Shown here one piece after another: positions 23,321-35,051 of a DNA stretch of 64,000 nucleotides (positions are counted from its first letter, which is position 1; each line of letters starts with the position of its first letter). Both the position numbers and the translations under genes were made by a program. This DNA comes from Buxus sempervirens (lineage: Eukaryota > Streptophyta > Magnoliopsida > Buxales > Buxaceae), in the NCBI GenBank assembly GCA_947561395.2, contig OX387184.1, forward strand, positions 32,044,766 to 32,108,765, in the 5' to 3' direction. The notes beneath the pieces are model-generated. The model had not been told where the DNA came from and did not search any database. It was given only the letters and a program-made list of their open reading frames with translations.

Positions 23321-24315
23321 CCCTAGAATGGCCTTTTTTGGGCTTTGGCCTTTCGGGATTGATCCCAGGGGCTCCCAGGAGGGTTTTAGAGGCCTTGTGG
23401 GCCCCTGTGAGGGCCCACGTAGGTTCATACTTGGGAGAAGCCACACTTGGCTTCTCCTTCTGGTTTTTTGGCAATGAAAAGGGGGTATACAGCAATGGGG
23501 AAGGGGTTCATGCTTGTGGGAATGATGGATCATGCAAAAATCCTAGTGATTATCCGGCCAAAGAAACACAACCATAATTACCTAGCATGTTATTATCCAA
23601 AAAAAATCAAATGCATGCTTGGACAATGGGAAACCACATGTCGGGTGAGGGGATCATGGAGCATGCAAAGGCTTTAACTACAGCAATAAGGTATTAATCG
23701 ATCCATGTTCCTCAAACAGATAAAATCTTGGAGAAAGGAGAGAGGAGGGGGCTTATCATGGGGTACATTTGATCACAAGATAGGAAGGAACATGCTCCTC
23801 CCATAAATTCTCAAAAAACAGCACACTAAAAGCTACTAAAAAAAGGGGGAAAAGATACTCCAATGCTTAAAGGAGAACCCTCATAGACTTCCTAATCCGG
23901 GTGGACTCTCATGCTATAAGAAAGGGAAATAAAATGCATGCTTACATGGTGGGAACAGGGCCCCATGCAAAAAAGGAATCACATAGCAACATTTTCAGAA
24001 AAACACAGATTTAATATATGTTGAATCTAACATGGTGAGGAGTCTTACCTTAGGTTTTAAGACCTTTCTGAGGTGTGTCAACACTTCCTTTGGGCTTGGA
24101 TAGCAGCTGGAACCCCTCATTCTCTCAGCAACAGCAGCAGGATCTCTCTTTGTCTCCGTAGGAAAGTGGAGGGGAAGAAGAAGACAAGGGGTACAATGGC
24201 CTTGGGATGAACTAGGAGGGTTACGGAGGGCAAAAGGAGTTGATGTTCAGGTGGGAGGAGCAAGCTCAAGGCAGCCAAAAATCATCCAACACCCCGGATA
24301 TGAGCTGCTGTTGGC

Positions 24316-24323
24316 TATTTATA
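24316..24323 (-). promoter_or_regulatory. TATA box of the Tat solo LTR
   Basis: TATAAATA on the minus strand inside GCCTATAAATAGCC, with the palindrome cluster directly upstream. Confidence 0.65.
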
Positions 24324-24334
24324 GGCAACTTAAT

Positions 24335-24580
24335 GTATCCGGCAACTCAGGCCGGATACACTAAGGCCTCTTCGTATCCGGACTTCGAGTCCGGATACAC
24401 TGGCTTCCCTTTGTATCCGGTAACTCAGGCCGGATACATGACTTAATCATTTCAAAATTTAATGCCGCCGCGAATCTGTCGGCCAAGTGGCGCGAATTTC
24501 GCGCGAATATCTTTATGTATCCGGCCTTCAAGTCCGGCCATGAAGGATAGGCAGTGTATCCGGTATATTTGACCGGATAC
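24335..24580 (-). repeat. Palindrome cluster, 5 copies, upstream of TATA
   Basis: Copies lie at 24335-24359, 24374-24398, 24413-24437, 24517-24540 and 24556-24580. The second has 11-bp arms GTATCCGGACT/AGTCCGGATAC around TCG. The cluster begins about 12 bp from the TATA box. Confidence 0.9.
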
Positions 24581-25484
24581 AAATCGAAAAATTACGGATT
24601 TGCCCCTCGACTTGACCGATTTGACCCTTTTTGATATCTACGGATCGCCCGTACGAATTTTTTATATTTAAGATTTAGTCCCTGAGATATTTTGCTGTGT
24701 TGGCTGCCACGTGTGCAGTTCCTGCGCCACATGTGCAGTTTCCGGCTTTTGCTGCCCGGAAACTTCGACAGCTCATATCTTACTCATCTGAACTCCGATT
24801 CGAGCAAACTCAATTGCGTTAGATTCGTATCGGAGCCCTCTATTTAATGACATAGGGCTAAGTACTTGGCACGAGGTTCGAGGAAAAGTCAACTTTCGGC
24901 CCATCCTCAAGTTTGACCGCCCGCAGAACCCTCATCCGGACTCCGATTCCAGCAAACTCAGTTGCGTTGGAACTGTGTCGAGATTCTCTATCCAATGGTA
25001 TAGAGCAAGGTACTTGGCACGGAATTCGAGGAAAAGTCAACTCTCGGCTCTTCCTCAAGTTTGACCGCCCGCAGAACCCTCATCCAGACTCCGATTCCAG
25101 CAAACCCAGTTGCGTTGGACTCGTGTCGGGATTCTCTATCCATTGAGATAAAGCAAGGTGGCCAAATTTTATCTGATTAAAAGGTCAACTTTCCACTCCT
25201 CAAGGTTTGACTTTTTAGACGAGTTTTGCATTTCTGGCTTTTCGGAAGCGCAAAAATGAGGTGCTTACACAATCCTCAGTGGAGTTACCTCAAACTGGGA
25301 GGCCCCTACCTCATTGAAAAAGGGAACTGGCAGAAGCACCCTTCCCCTTAAAAAAGCCATGCAAAGGAAAGAAAGGAAGAACCTGGCGAAACATGAAGAA
25401 GAAGACAAAGTGAAGAAGTGCTGGGCAGATTGGCCCCATTTGTAAATTTTTGATTTCCAACTTTTGTAAATAGAATAGGATAGG

Positions 25485-28400
25485 TGTGCGCGCGTCGAAA
25501 ACGCGGCACGGGAAATTTCAAAGTCGCCACCACCTGATGGGGTGCAGGCAGACACCTGGGTGCCTAACCTTGTCTATTAGGGCTTTGGTCTGCGGCTTGA
25601 GATTCTAAGTAGGGTCTCGGTTGTGGTTCGGGGAAGTCTGTAAACACCCTGGTCCACCCCGTCAGGTGACGGGTCCCTTAGGTTTATCCTGGTTTGAGTC
25701 AGTTCACTTATTTTCTCACTCGATTCCTAAGTCGGCATGCAAACTGGTTAAGTCCGATGGGACCACCTAAGTGGTGTGGGTCCCTTTAATTGCTTTTATC
25801 TTGATTAATTGGGTAATCTGAGTCTGGTTGGGTGGGCCCCGTTGGAAGGCCCATGGTGTCCTTGGTGGGCTTAGTCAAGCCCATGTACCCTTGTGGGCCT
25901 CTGTCTAGTCCTATGAGGACCTTTGGGCTTTGGTTAAATGCATTGATTTTACTTTAGGTTCAGATTTGAAGATTAAGTGTTTTCCATGCAAAAGTGGGTC
26001 AGCCTCGGTTTGCGGGCCCCTAGGTGGGCCCCCATGATGGTTGCCAAGGGATTTTAAGATTATCTTATTTAAATTTGCCAAGGTGAGTTGGACATTGGGC
26101 TTGGGGCCCACAGTCCAAATTTGGGCTTGAGAGCCCATGTTCTTGGAGTTTAGGGTTTTGAACCCTTACTTGGTTGATTAGTGGGCTTTGACGGGCCTGA
26201 TAGGCCCTTGCCCTTGGTCTCGGCCAAACCACACATTTCATGCATCAATTCATCAACAAGTTCGGGTGGGCCGCATTGGGTTTGGCCCACCCTGATTGAT
26301 TAGTTAATTTATTTATCTTGATCAGGTTACATGCATACATTCCATTTGTGTTTATTGGGCTTGGTGGGCCCTGTTGGAAGGCCCATTGGAAATCAAGTTG
26401 GACTGGGGGTCCAAGTCCCATGTTGGGTTTCCGGGTGACCCGGAAACCCTATTGGTTCATTCGGTTCGGTTTGAAAATGCCACCCATATCCATAAAAAAT
26501 CACAGAGAATATGTCATAAAGAAAATACAAAACTGACACTTATCAGGGGAGATTGGCTCACTAATCTGGGTCCAAGGGGAGGGACCTGGGGCCCCTGTGG
26601 GAGGAACCCACGGGGCAAGGTCCCTCCCCGCGCCAAGGAACGAGTTGGGCGCATGGAGAACAACAAGGTTGGGGGGTACGGTAAAGGGCACTTTCGGGTT
26701 TTCAAAAAATACAAGTAATTCGGCATTTTAAGAGGGTGCGCTGACCTCAGGCGCTAGGCGCGAGGTTAGCGCGAGCTAGGCGGAAGCGAAAAATCAACAA
26801 AAAGAACACCCGCGCGCGCGCTCGGTGCAAGCTCGGCCTAAGCTCGGTGGATGCAAAATCGTCACGCGCGAGCTCGGCCCGAGCTCGGTGGACGCAAAAT
26901 CGTCATGCACGAGCTCGGCGCACACCCCTGACAAAACCCGATTCTCTGTTTTTTGCTCAAACTCCATGACTGCCTGGTTTTTTGACCTCTGTAACACCTC
27001 CCCATGCTTCTACCACTCCCCAAGAGACCTTTAAACATGCATCAAATTTAATCTAAGCTACTTCGAATCACGATTCAAAAAAAGAAAAGCAACAAACACC
27101 CATGCAAATCATGCAAATCAGGAGACATAAGCATGCATAACTAACCCCGGAATGGTCTTGCACGCACCCTTTGTGACCTACGGCAGGGTCTGAACCTGGG
27201 CCCCATGCTCAAGACAAGAGCCTTTAAAGAAGGGAAGGAGAAGGGGGGTTTATACAGGGTACATGAGACTTACTTAATAGGGAACACACTCCCTTGAAAA
27301 TGAACACAGAATATGAGCAGGGGAGAAACTTAACTTCCTAAATATGGCAACATGTATCGGTCTTTATATATATGAAAAAAAAGAAAGTGTCGAGGGGTGA
27401 TACCTGAGAGTGCTTGAGCACCGGTGCAGGGTGGAGACACCTCCTAAGCCGGACAGAAACTGGAAGGTCCTCCTCCAGTAGCAAGAGCAGCCGGCCTTCA
27501 CTTGCTTGGTGGAGAATGAAGAAGATGGAGTAAAGGGAGAATGGAAAGCTCAAGGTGGGGTGTTTGTGGAGTTGTGGAGGCCGTGAGGTGGCCAAGGAAG
27601 CTGCGAGAGTGTGCTTCGAACCAGGAGGAGTGAAGAGGAAGAGGAAGTGGAGAAGAACCCAGCGCAGAAACCAACCAAGAAAAGCTCTCCCCCAAAACAA
27701 AATCCCCAACCCAAGAGAAGTTCTCGACCGAGAAATTTCCCAACAAAAAAAGAGCCAACCCTTTGTAAGAGAGATGGCCGCGGTTTTTATAGGCGGGAAA
27801 AAGAGGGTCCACCGGGTTGGTGCCTGGCTGGCGCCGAGCGCATTTCGCGCTTGCCTTCCTTGTGCGAGCGGCAAAATGATTGAAAAACCATTAATGCGGC
27901 AGCTAAATGGTCGGAAAATCAAATATTTTTGGATTTAGTCCTTGGATATTTTCGATTTAATCCGATATTCTTGGATTTTTACAGATTAGTCCTTGGGATA
28001 TTTCGTATGTTTGGATATTCATGGATTTGATCCCAGAGATATTTTCCTGCGCAACTCACCGCATGTGCCGCTTTTTGCCACGTGTGGAGTTTGTCGGTTT
28101 TGCTGCTTGGAAACTTCGGCAGCTCACATCTTCTCTATCTGGACTCCGATCTTAGCAAACTCGGTTGCGTTAGAATCGTATCGGAGCCCTCTATCCATTT
28201 ACATAGGGGTAAGCATCTGGATCGGATTTTAGCAGAAAGTCAACTTTCGGCTCCCCTCAAGTTTGACCGGCCCGCAGAACCTTCATCCGGACTCTGATTC
28301 CTGCAAACTCAGTTGCATTGGAACTGTGTCGGGATTCTCTATCCAATGACATTGGGGGAAGCATCTGGATCGGGGTTTAGCAGTAAGTCAACTTACGGCT

Positions 28401-28619
28401 CCCCTCAATTTTGATCGGCCCGCAGAACCTTCATCCGGACTGATTCCTGCAAACTCAGTTGCGTTGGAACCGCGTCGGGATTCTCTATCCATTGAGATAA
28501 AGCGAGGTGGTCAATTATCACTTGATCAAAAAGTCAACTTTTCACCCCTTGGGGTTTGAATTTTCCTCCAGGGTTTGCATTTCTGGCTTTTCCGGGAGCG
28601 CAAAAATGAGGTGCTTACA
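25485..28619 (-). mobile_element. Solo LTR, Ogre/Tat-type, 3135 bp
   Basis: The plus strand starts TGTGCGCGCG and ends GAGGTGCTTACA. Flanks ATAGG (25480-25484) and ACAGG (28620-28624) form a one-mismatch duplication. It is a sister of 22112-25269 but was inserted independently. The TATA-like TATAAAAA (minus) is at 27784-27791. Palindromic GC-rich motifs (GAGCTCGGCC, GCGCGAGCTC, AGCGC...GCGCT) occur at 26735-26930 and 27818-27860. A 194-residue minus-strand ORF (27338-27922) spans the TATA box and looks fortuitous. Confidence 0.88.
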
Positions 28620-29147
28620 ACAGGTGTGTAAGCTCCCTTGAGGCACCGAGCAGTGCTGAGAGCACCTCCTCGCCAAGAGCATCTCCTCCTTCCTCCTTCC
28701 TTCCTAACATTCCTAACCAAACTCTAAAAAAAAAAAATTGTCCTCAAAAGCCCCAAGCTTGAAAAAGGGTAAAAGAAATCAGAACAGAAATCACCCAAAA
28801 GCTTTAATGGAACAAGCAAGAGAAAAGAACATTGTTGAGTGTCTTGAATCAATGTCAAAACAGGTTGGCGAGCTTAAGTCCAACCCCATCTCTTTTTAAT
28901 TTGAACTAAAAGAAAGAGTTGCTCCAAAAACCCAACAAATTAAGGGTAAGCAAGCTTTAGAATCTAGTGGAAACCATTTCGTGTTTCCATTGCTTCGGAG
29001 ATCAATGCTTTGCGTCTCCAACCCCATTTTAAGAAAATCAAAGGAACTTAGCTCGTCAGTCATTTCGACAGAAATGCAAGGCACAAAAACGAGGTTCTTT
29101 TATTCTTTCCCGTTCATCCCAAGGTAACTCCGGCAAAGAGGGATTGC
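28620..29147 (+). other. 3' internal region of the Tat element with polypurine tract
   Basis: This non-coding sequence ends in GCAAAGAGGGATTGC, a short purine stretch just before the 3' LTR that probably served as polypurine tract. It includes a few diverged GGAAAC...GTTTCC units (28970-29020) related to the hairpin array upstream of gag. Confidence 0.6.
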
Positions 29148-31274
29148 TGTAAGCACCTCATTTTTACACCCCTTTTAAAAGGCAGAAAGAAAGAAAGACC
29201 CTAAAAGATAGGCTAAAACCCTAAGGAGCAAAATGTGACTTTATGGCTGAGCCCAAATTGATTTCCATACCCTATCCCAATGAGTATAGAATCCCGACAC
29301 GGTTCCAACGCGATTAAGTTTGCAGGAATCGGGGCTCGGATGGAGAAGATATAAGCAAAACAGTCCCAGGGGCGAATCAATCAAAGTTTAAAATATCTTA
29401 ATTAAACTAATTAAGATAAATGCGAAATAATAAAAAATGGGAGAAGCATGATTTGCCCGAGTGGGCGGCTGAGTCACCTTAGCTGTCAACTCGAACCAAA
29501 AGGGGGAGAAAAAGTTCGCAACCGCATAGGGTGTGTAGTTGATTTTTTCGGCCACCGTCTGTGCGAGCCAATTGCAGCGTGTGGTGGACGAAAAGCAACT
29601 GCACTTACAGTGTGGTTGAATTTTCGTCAGTCTGAGCCTACGACAATTTGTCCCCTAGTTAATGCTGAAAAGACGTGGCCAAACCGCACTGCATGTGCGG
29701 TTTCGACCAAACCGCACTGTATGTATGGTTTTGTCTCTGGGTTCTATAAAAGGAAAATCCGAACAGTAGACAAAGGATGGCTGGTTTCCCACTGTTTCTT
29801 CCCCTTCTTCTCTGCTCCCTGAACCTCTGAACCACCTCCTTCTCCTATACCCAAGCCATCAAACCCACACCAATCCCTTAAAACACCTTCCCAAGACCCC
29901 TTTGCCCCTCCTTCCTTCCTTCTCCCTTGATTTCCACCCAAGAAGGAAGAGGAGAAGTTGCTAGTGGTGCTGGAGAGAGGTCGCTCCAGCCCCTATTTTG
30001 CTTCAAGGAGGACCACATACTTCACCTCAAGGATCAAGAACCCGAAGGTACTGTTCCCTACCATCATTTGTTTCACATATATGAAAATGAGGTGATTTCC
30101 AGGATGTTTTAGAGGGCTTGTGTTTCTTCTTTGAATGTTATCCTTTACCATAATCTTCATATGTCTTCTTTCCATTTTTCTCACATGAATGCCTCCCATG
30201 GTAAGGGGAGTACATATGGCTTCCAAGAAAAGGAGAAAGAGTCCGTCCTTAAGTGATTTATACGGGGTATGTGTTGCTGTTGGATTCCCATTTACTATTC
30301 ATTTGAATGGGGGGAGCTTGTTCCCCCCTTGTTTGTTTGTCTCTTGTATCCCATATTAACTCTCCCTCTTTCCCTTCCTTAAGGACTTCTGTTTAGATGA
30401 TTTCCATGCTTTCTTCCCGCATGAAGTTTGATAATGGGGTGTGTTTAGGTTGGATTGCTTAGATTGGGTTACTCATGCATATTTCTTGAAGTATATGTTC
30501 CCCCATGTACCCCGTTTGGTAACATTCCCTAGCTGCTGTTATGGGCAGCATGCATGCTTACTCTCTTTCAACACGTGCACATATGTGCATCTCTCCACCT
30601 TAGAAGCATGTTAGGCCGTCCTCCATTTGTATCACCGACCACCTCATTGCACGTATGAGCACCCACATACACCTCTCTTGGATGCACTTAGTAGGCAAGA
30701 ATGCATGTACCTCCATCATGTGCTAGGGTGTACACTCCATTGCTTAGTCGATTTATTTTTATTTGCTTCGCTTGCTCGCTGTTATTTGCTTCACTTGCTT
30801 GGTGTAATGTGAACCCCCTTTTGAAACCCAGAAACCCAGACCCATCTGGTCCAGTTGGATACACTTGTGGGCCTTCCAACGGGGCCCACCCAATCAGACC
30901 CAGGTCACCTAACTAATCAAGATAAAATCAAATAAAGGGACCCACACCACTTAGGTGGTCCCTACCATACCCAATAAAGCAAGCATGCTGGCTTAGGAAT
31001 CAGGTGAGTTTAGAATTGAGTTGACTCGTAACTAGGAAGATTCGAGGGACCTGTCAACTGACGGGGCAGACCGGGTTGTCTTAGGACTTCCCCGGACTGT
31101 AACCGAGACCCCACTTAAAATCTCAAGCCGCAGACAAAATTAGACAAGCTTAGGCAGCTAGGTGTTTGCCTGCACTCCATCAGGCGGTGGCAACTCCCCT
31201 TTCCCATTTTACCCTTTCTTGAGGTACGCGCGCTCCCGTGCACCTCGCTCGTGTGGCATTCTGACGTGCGCACA
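29148..31274 (+). mobile_element. 3' LTR of the gag-only Tat element
   Basis: It is close in sequence to 9843-12113 over most of its length, lacks about 150 bp present in that copy, and differs in scattered bases. TATAAAAG is at 29744-29751. Flanked on the right by the CATTT duplication. Confidence 0.85.
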
Positions 31275-31872
31275 CATTTATCCCAAAAAATATGCACACA
31301 TGGTCTAACCTAAACATGCCAACAAACCCTATCATTGTCTTCATGCTCAAAACATGTATAAGATCATCTAAACAAGATTATTTATGGAAGGGAAATAGGG
31401 GGGTTAATATGGGATAGAAAAGAATCACAAGATAGGGGAACAACCACCCCATTCGAATGAGGCAAATCTCGAACAAAACAGAATATAAAGAGCTTCTAAA
31501 AGTGTGGAAGAACCTATCCTCATCCTCTCTTGGAATCATCCATGTACACTCCCCTTACCATGGGAGTTTCCGCATTCAACATGAAGAGAAAAATGGTGGG
31601 AATAGAGAATATCCAACATGCTTGAAATAGAGAGAACACCATGCTAAGAATAGAGAATATCCAACATGCTTGAAACATACTCATTCCAACTTATGTCAAA
31701 TACAACATCATGGGGAACATTACCTTGGGGTCTAAAAACCCTAGAGTGAAGTATGTGACCCTCCTTGAAGCAAGGAAGTAGCTGGAGCAGCTCCCTCCTA
31801 CCACCAATAGAAACTCCTTGAATTCTCTCTTGGGTGAAGATGAAGAAGGAAGGAATAAGATGGGGGTTAAGT

Positions 31873-34220
31873 TGTAAAACCCCGAATTTTCCTTAAATAA
31901 TAAATTAAATTAGTAAATAATATTATTGAGAGTTAGGATTAATAGAAATATTTTATTATTGTAGGGGGTGATCAATTTAGCGGAGATCCAGAATTAGACG
32001 CAGATCTGACCGTCCGATCATGAGATATTGAGGTATGCATTCTAATTGGGCAGAGTGTATAGGAGAGTTTGCATGGGAGATACATGGGATCAGGAAGTAT
32101 ATATAGGTATAAAATAACCTAAACCATATACCTTGTATTGTCGCTCGTATTATTCAGCCGCAAGCGACGAACCTTTGAGTGACCAAGAAGAGAAGAAGAA
32201 GAAGAAGGGAGGAAGACCAGGATTTACCTTGCTCTGAGTGTTGCTTTGCAACTGTAGAGAAATTGGAGGGTTGCTGTTCAAAAGAGAAGAAGAGGAACGC
32301 ACGTATAAGAGGTAGGTGACATCGTTTTGTTTTCAGAAATTGGATTTTCCTTTGTTTAATCGCAAACACATGTTTCTAGTATATGTAATGGTGTATTTAG
32401 TTAGATAAGCATGTTATAAATACATTAGAATGAGTTTAGACGAGAAAAATCATGATTTAGAACTGTTTCTGCTCGATTTTGTATGACCCCCGACCTCGAC
32501 TGTACTCGGCGATCATCGGCGCTAGTTATAAAAATTTAGGACGCCGGAGACCGCGAGACGACGGACCGTAGGCGCTTGAAATTGAACTACCGCTGACTAG
32601 GGACCGCCAGGGCGATCCTGAGCGATCCTAGGCGCTCTAAGCAGAAATTCCAGATTTTCATAATTTCGAACCTAATTCAACTCTAAACTATTTTTAGACA
32701 ATTTTAATGATTAATTAAGGTATTTTAAGACCAAAATAAACTATCTAAATCCTTGTTTTACAGAAAAATAAATTAGGGAGATATTTAGGACATTAGTTGC
32801 CAAGTTTCAAAGGTAATTGAGAAATGTGATTTTGGAAAAGCATAACTACACTTTGATTATCAAAACACCTCTAAATGGCATTACAAATCAGAATACATTA
32901 TAAAGAGAATTCAGAATTCAGATGAACAAATAATGAAGTAAATGTACAGATATAACCATTATATGCCGCTAGGCACCAAACCTTATAGAAATATGATACT
33001 TTAGGGAATTTTGGAGTCTAGTGGGCATAGTTGGTTATGGATCCATATTCATGGCCAGATAGCTGAGGGATATGTCATTTGGGTTGAGTTACTCCTATAT
33101 GCGACGCGCTTCCTTTGCAAGTTAGTTTGTCTGGGAAGGTCCTATGTCTGGAGAGACACCCCGGTGAGCCGCTGGTGATTCCCTGTACATGTGGATAAGC
33201 GACCATCTCCATGTATTGATTTTGGTGCTGCATGCTGGTGGTACATGCCAACTTTGATGGGTACGTGTGCAATAAGTCAGTGACTATGGCTCTTGTCTAA
33301 GCTACGCTGCATGGGACTTGAGTATCATTAGTAGCATTGCTCCTAAGTCGCACGGTGGTATAGCAATTGGTTGAGAATCATCTCAAAAGGTTTATCTATC
33401 TTTGTGAGTCCTACAATGACACTGAAATCATAACACTTGGTATTATTATTATATACATGCGGGAGGCATGTCATTGAGATATTGATCGGATGTGACTGTT
33501 TAGTACATCCTGGCAATGTGTGAATTATGTTACTGATTTGACTATTGGATTCTTATATTAAAAATTGCTGAAATTCATTCTAGAAATGTTTATCAAACTG
33601 TTTTGTGTTCACGAATGATATCAATGATTATGCGAGCCTGATTAGTCGATGTTGCTTAATCGTGCATGAACCGTTACTTTACTATATTAACTGTTTAATC
33701 ATGCATGTGTTACCTACTGGGATATTCGTATCTCACCCTACTTTTATTCCATTTTTTTCAGCTGATACGCGAGAGGGGGATCTCTTAGACTTCCAGGGAG
33801 AGATAGCTGAGTATTCACCGGAGGATTATTATTATCCAAATCTTGTCTGAGGTGGATTAATGCTATAGACCTAGTACTTTGATTTGGACTAATGTTATTC
33901 ATTGGGTTGATGTATTGAGAGATGAGAGAGATAGTACCTAGTTTATTTTACCAGACTTTGATATTACTGATTGATGGTCAAGCTTTATGTTTAGTTGAGG
34001 ATTTGAACTACACTTCCGCACATACTTGTTTCCGCAACTCTGATAGTATAATAAAGAGAATGGATTTTAATTCTTTGGTCTGGTATGTTATTGATGTTGT
34101 ATTTGATATGGGCCAGTAACACCTCGGATTTGGTTGTTGAACTAAATTCGGTTTGTTACAGTAGCGAACCGGGTTCGGGTTGGGTGCCGGTTTGCACTGA
34201 CCCGGGTTCGGGGCGTTACA
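31873..34220 (+). mobile_element. Solo LTR, Tekay-like, 2348 bp
   Basis: It starts TGTAAAACCCCG and ends GGGGCGTTACA. Flanks TAAGT (31868-31872) and TGAGT (34221-34225) form a one-mismatch duplication. It carries TATAAAAT (32108-32115), donor-like AGAG|GTAGGTGACATCG (GT at 32312), a TTCG hairpin (33718-33735) and the acceptor-like site TTTTTTTCAG (AG at 33760-33761). It belongs to the family of 969-2018 and of 39853-42222. Confidence 0.88.
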
Positions 34221-34913
34221 TGAGTGGTCTTGGGAGGTTGTTTTGGGGAGTGTAGGGAGCAAGGAAGGTTGAAGGAGGGGGGGTTTCGGAGATTCAGGAA
34301 GTAGGGGAGACTAAGAAAAACAATCAAAAATCAACCAGCCCTTGTCTACTGTTCGGATTTGCCTTTTATAGAACACAGAGACAAAACCACACATGCAGTG
34401 CGGTTTGGTCGAAATCGCACAGCATGTGCGGTTTGGTTGAAACCGCACAGTCGGCCACGTCTTTTCAGCATTAACTAGGGGACAAATTGACGCAAGCGCA
34501 GACTGACGACAAGTGAACCGCACTTACAGTGCGGTTACTTTTTGTCCACCGCTTGTGCTAATTGGCTCGTGTGAACGGTGGCTGAAAAATCAACTGCACA
34601 CTCGGACGAATTAAACTCCTCGATTTTTTATTATTTCTCATTTATCTTAATTATTTTAATTAAAACATTTTAAACTTTGACTAATTTGCCCCTGAGACTA
34701 TTTTGCTTATATCTTTTCCATCCGGGCCCCAATTTCTGCAAACTTAATTGCGTTGGAACCGTGTCGGAGTCCTCTACCCATCGGAATCGCGTGTGGCAAT
34801 CAATTTATGCTCGGGCTAAAAGTCACCTTTTGCTCCTTAGGGTTTTGGCCCCTCTTTTAGGATTTTGCTTTCTTTCTGCCTTTTAAGAGGGGTGCAAAAA
34901 TGAGGTGCTTACA

Positions 34914-34970
34914 GGCCGATTGGGCCCATAGCAAACAATATCTTGCGGGGTATGGGTCCGGGACATTACA
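34914..34970 (+). mobile_element. Cassandra LTR2, right part
   Basis: This completes the LTR cut at 6129 and ends GGGACATTACA. It is followed by primer-binding site, internal region 2 and LTR3 rather than by flanking DNA. Confidence 0.85.
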
Positions 34971-35051
34971 AATGGTATCAAAGCTTGCCCCGACAAGAAA
35001 GTGTGGGGGTTCGGCCCAACACGAGGATGAATTGTCCCATGGAGGGGAGTA
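34971..35051 (+). mobile_element. Cassandra internal region 2
   Basis: It holds primer-binding site TGGTATCAAAGCT (34973-34985), a short non-coding middle (GGGGGTTCGGCCCAACACGA) and polypurine tract TGGAGGGGAGTA (35040-35051). It is 81 bp, against 78 bp for the restored internal region 1. Confidence 0.85.

Larger units (their letters stand above)
22112..25269 (-). mobile_element. Solo LTR, Ogre/Tat-type, 3158 bp
   Basis: The plus strand starts TGTGCGCGCG and ends GAGGTGCTTACA. Perfect CAATC duplications flank it (22107-22111, 25270-25274). It carries the Tat block GAGTCGCCACCGCCTGATGG. The TATA box (minus TATAAATA) is at 24316-24323. Palindromes with GTATCCGG/CCGGATAC arms cluster at 23178-23320 and 24335-24580. 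Confidence 0.9.
9843..31274 (+). mobile_element. Gag-only Ogre/Tat element with two LTRs, carrying three nested solo LTRs
   Basis: LTRs are 9843-12113 and 29148-31274, flanked by perfect CATTT duplications (9838-9842, 31275-31279). Right after the 5' LTR lies a sequence resembling the tRNA-Arg-type primer-binding site known for Ogre elements; a short polypurine stretch precedes the 3' LTR. Removing three nested LTRs leaves about 7.7 kb of internal sequence and about 12 kb in total. The only coding sequence is a decayed gag (14637-16937). I see no protease, reverse transcriptase, RNase H or integrase in any frame, so this was either a non-autonomous gag-only element or lost pol before the nested insertions. 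The LTRs are similar apart from about 150 bp present only in the 5' copy. Confidence 0.88.
6130..34913 (-). mobile_element. Solo LTR, Ogre/Tat-type, broken by three later insertions
   Basis: The plus-strand start TGTGTGCACG and end GAGGTGCTTACA are Tat-type termini. Segments belonging to it are 6130-6400, 9575-9842, 31280-31872 and 34226-34913, about 1.8 kb in all. The TATA box TATAAAAG (minus) is at 34363-34370, with palindromes of the AACCGCAC type between 34383 and 34540, one with arms AACCGCACT/AGTGCGGTT. The AACCGCAC motif matches that of the LTRs at 9843 and 29148, so a related subfamily inserted into it. Flanking duplication GGCCC/GGCCG has one mismatch. Confidence 0.85.

Noticed and set aside
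27338-27922. A 194-residue minus-strand ORF in the solo LTR at 25485
   Set aside because: It spans the LTR TATA box and start region, has no known domain, and lies in a non-coding LTR.
22112-28619. One minus-strand element with two LTRs and a 215-bp internal region
   Set aside because: Each LTR has its own flanking duplication (CAATC; ATAGG/ACAGG), while the outer flanks do not match, so these are two independent solo LTRs.
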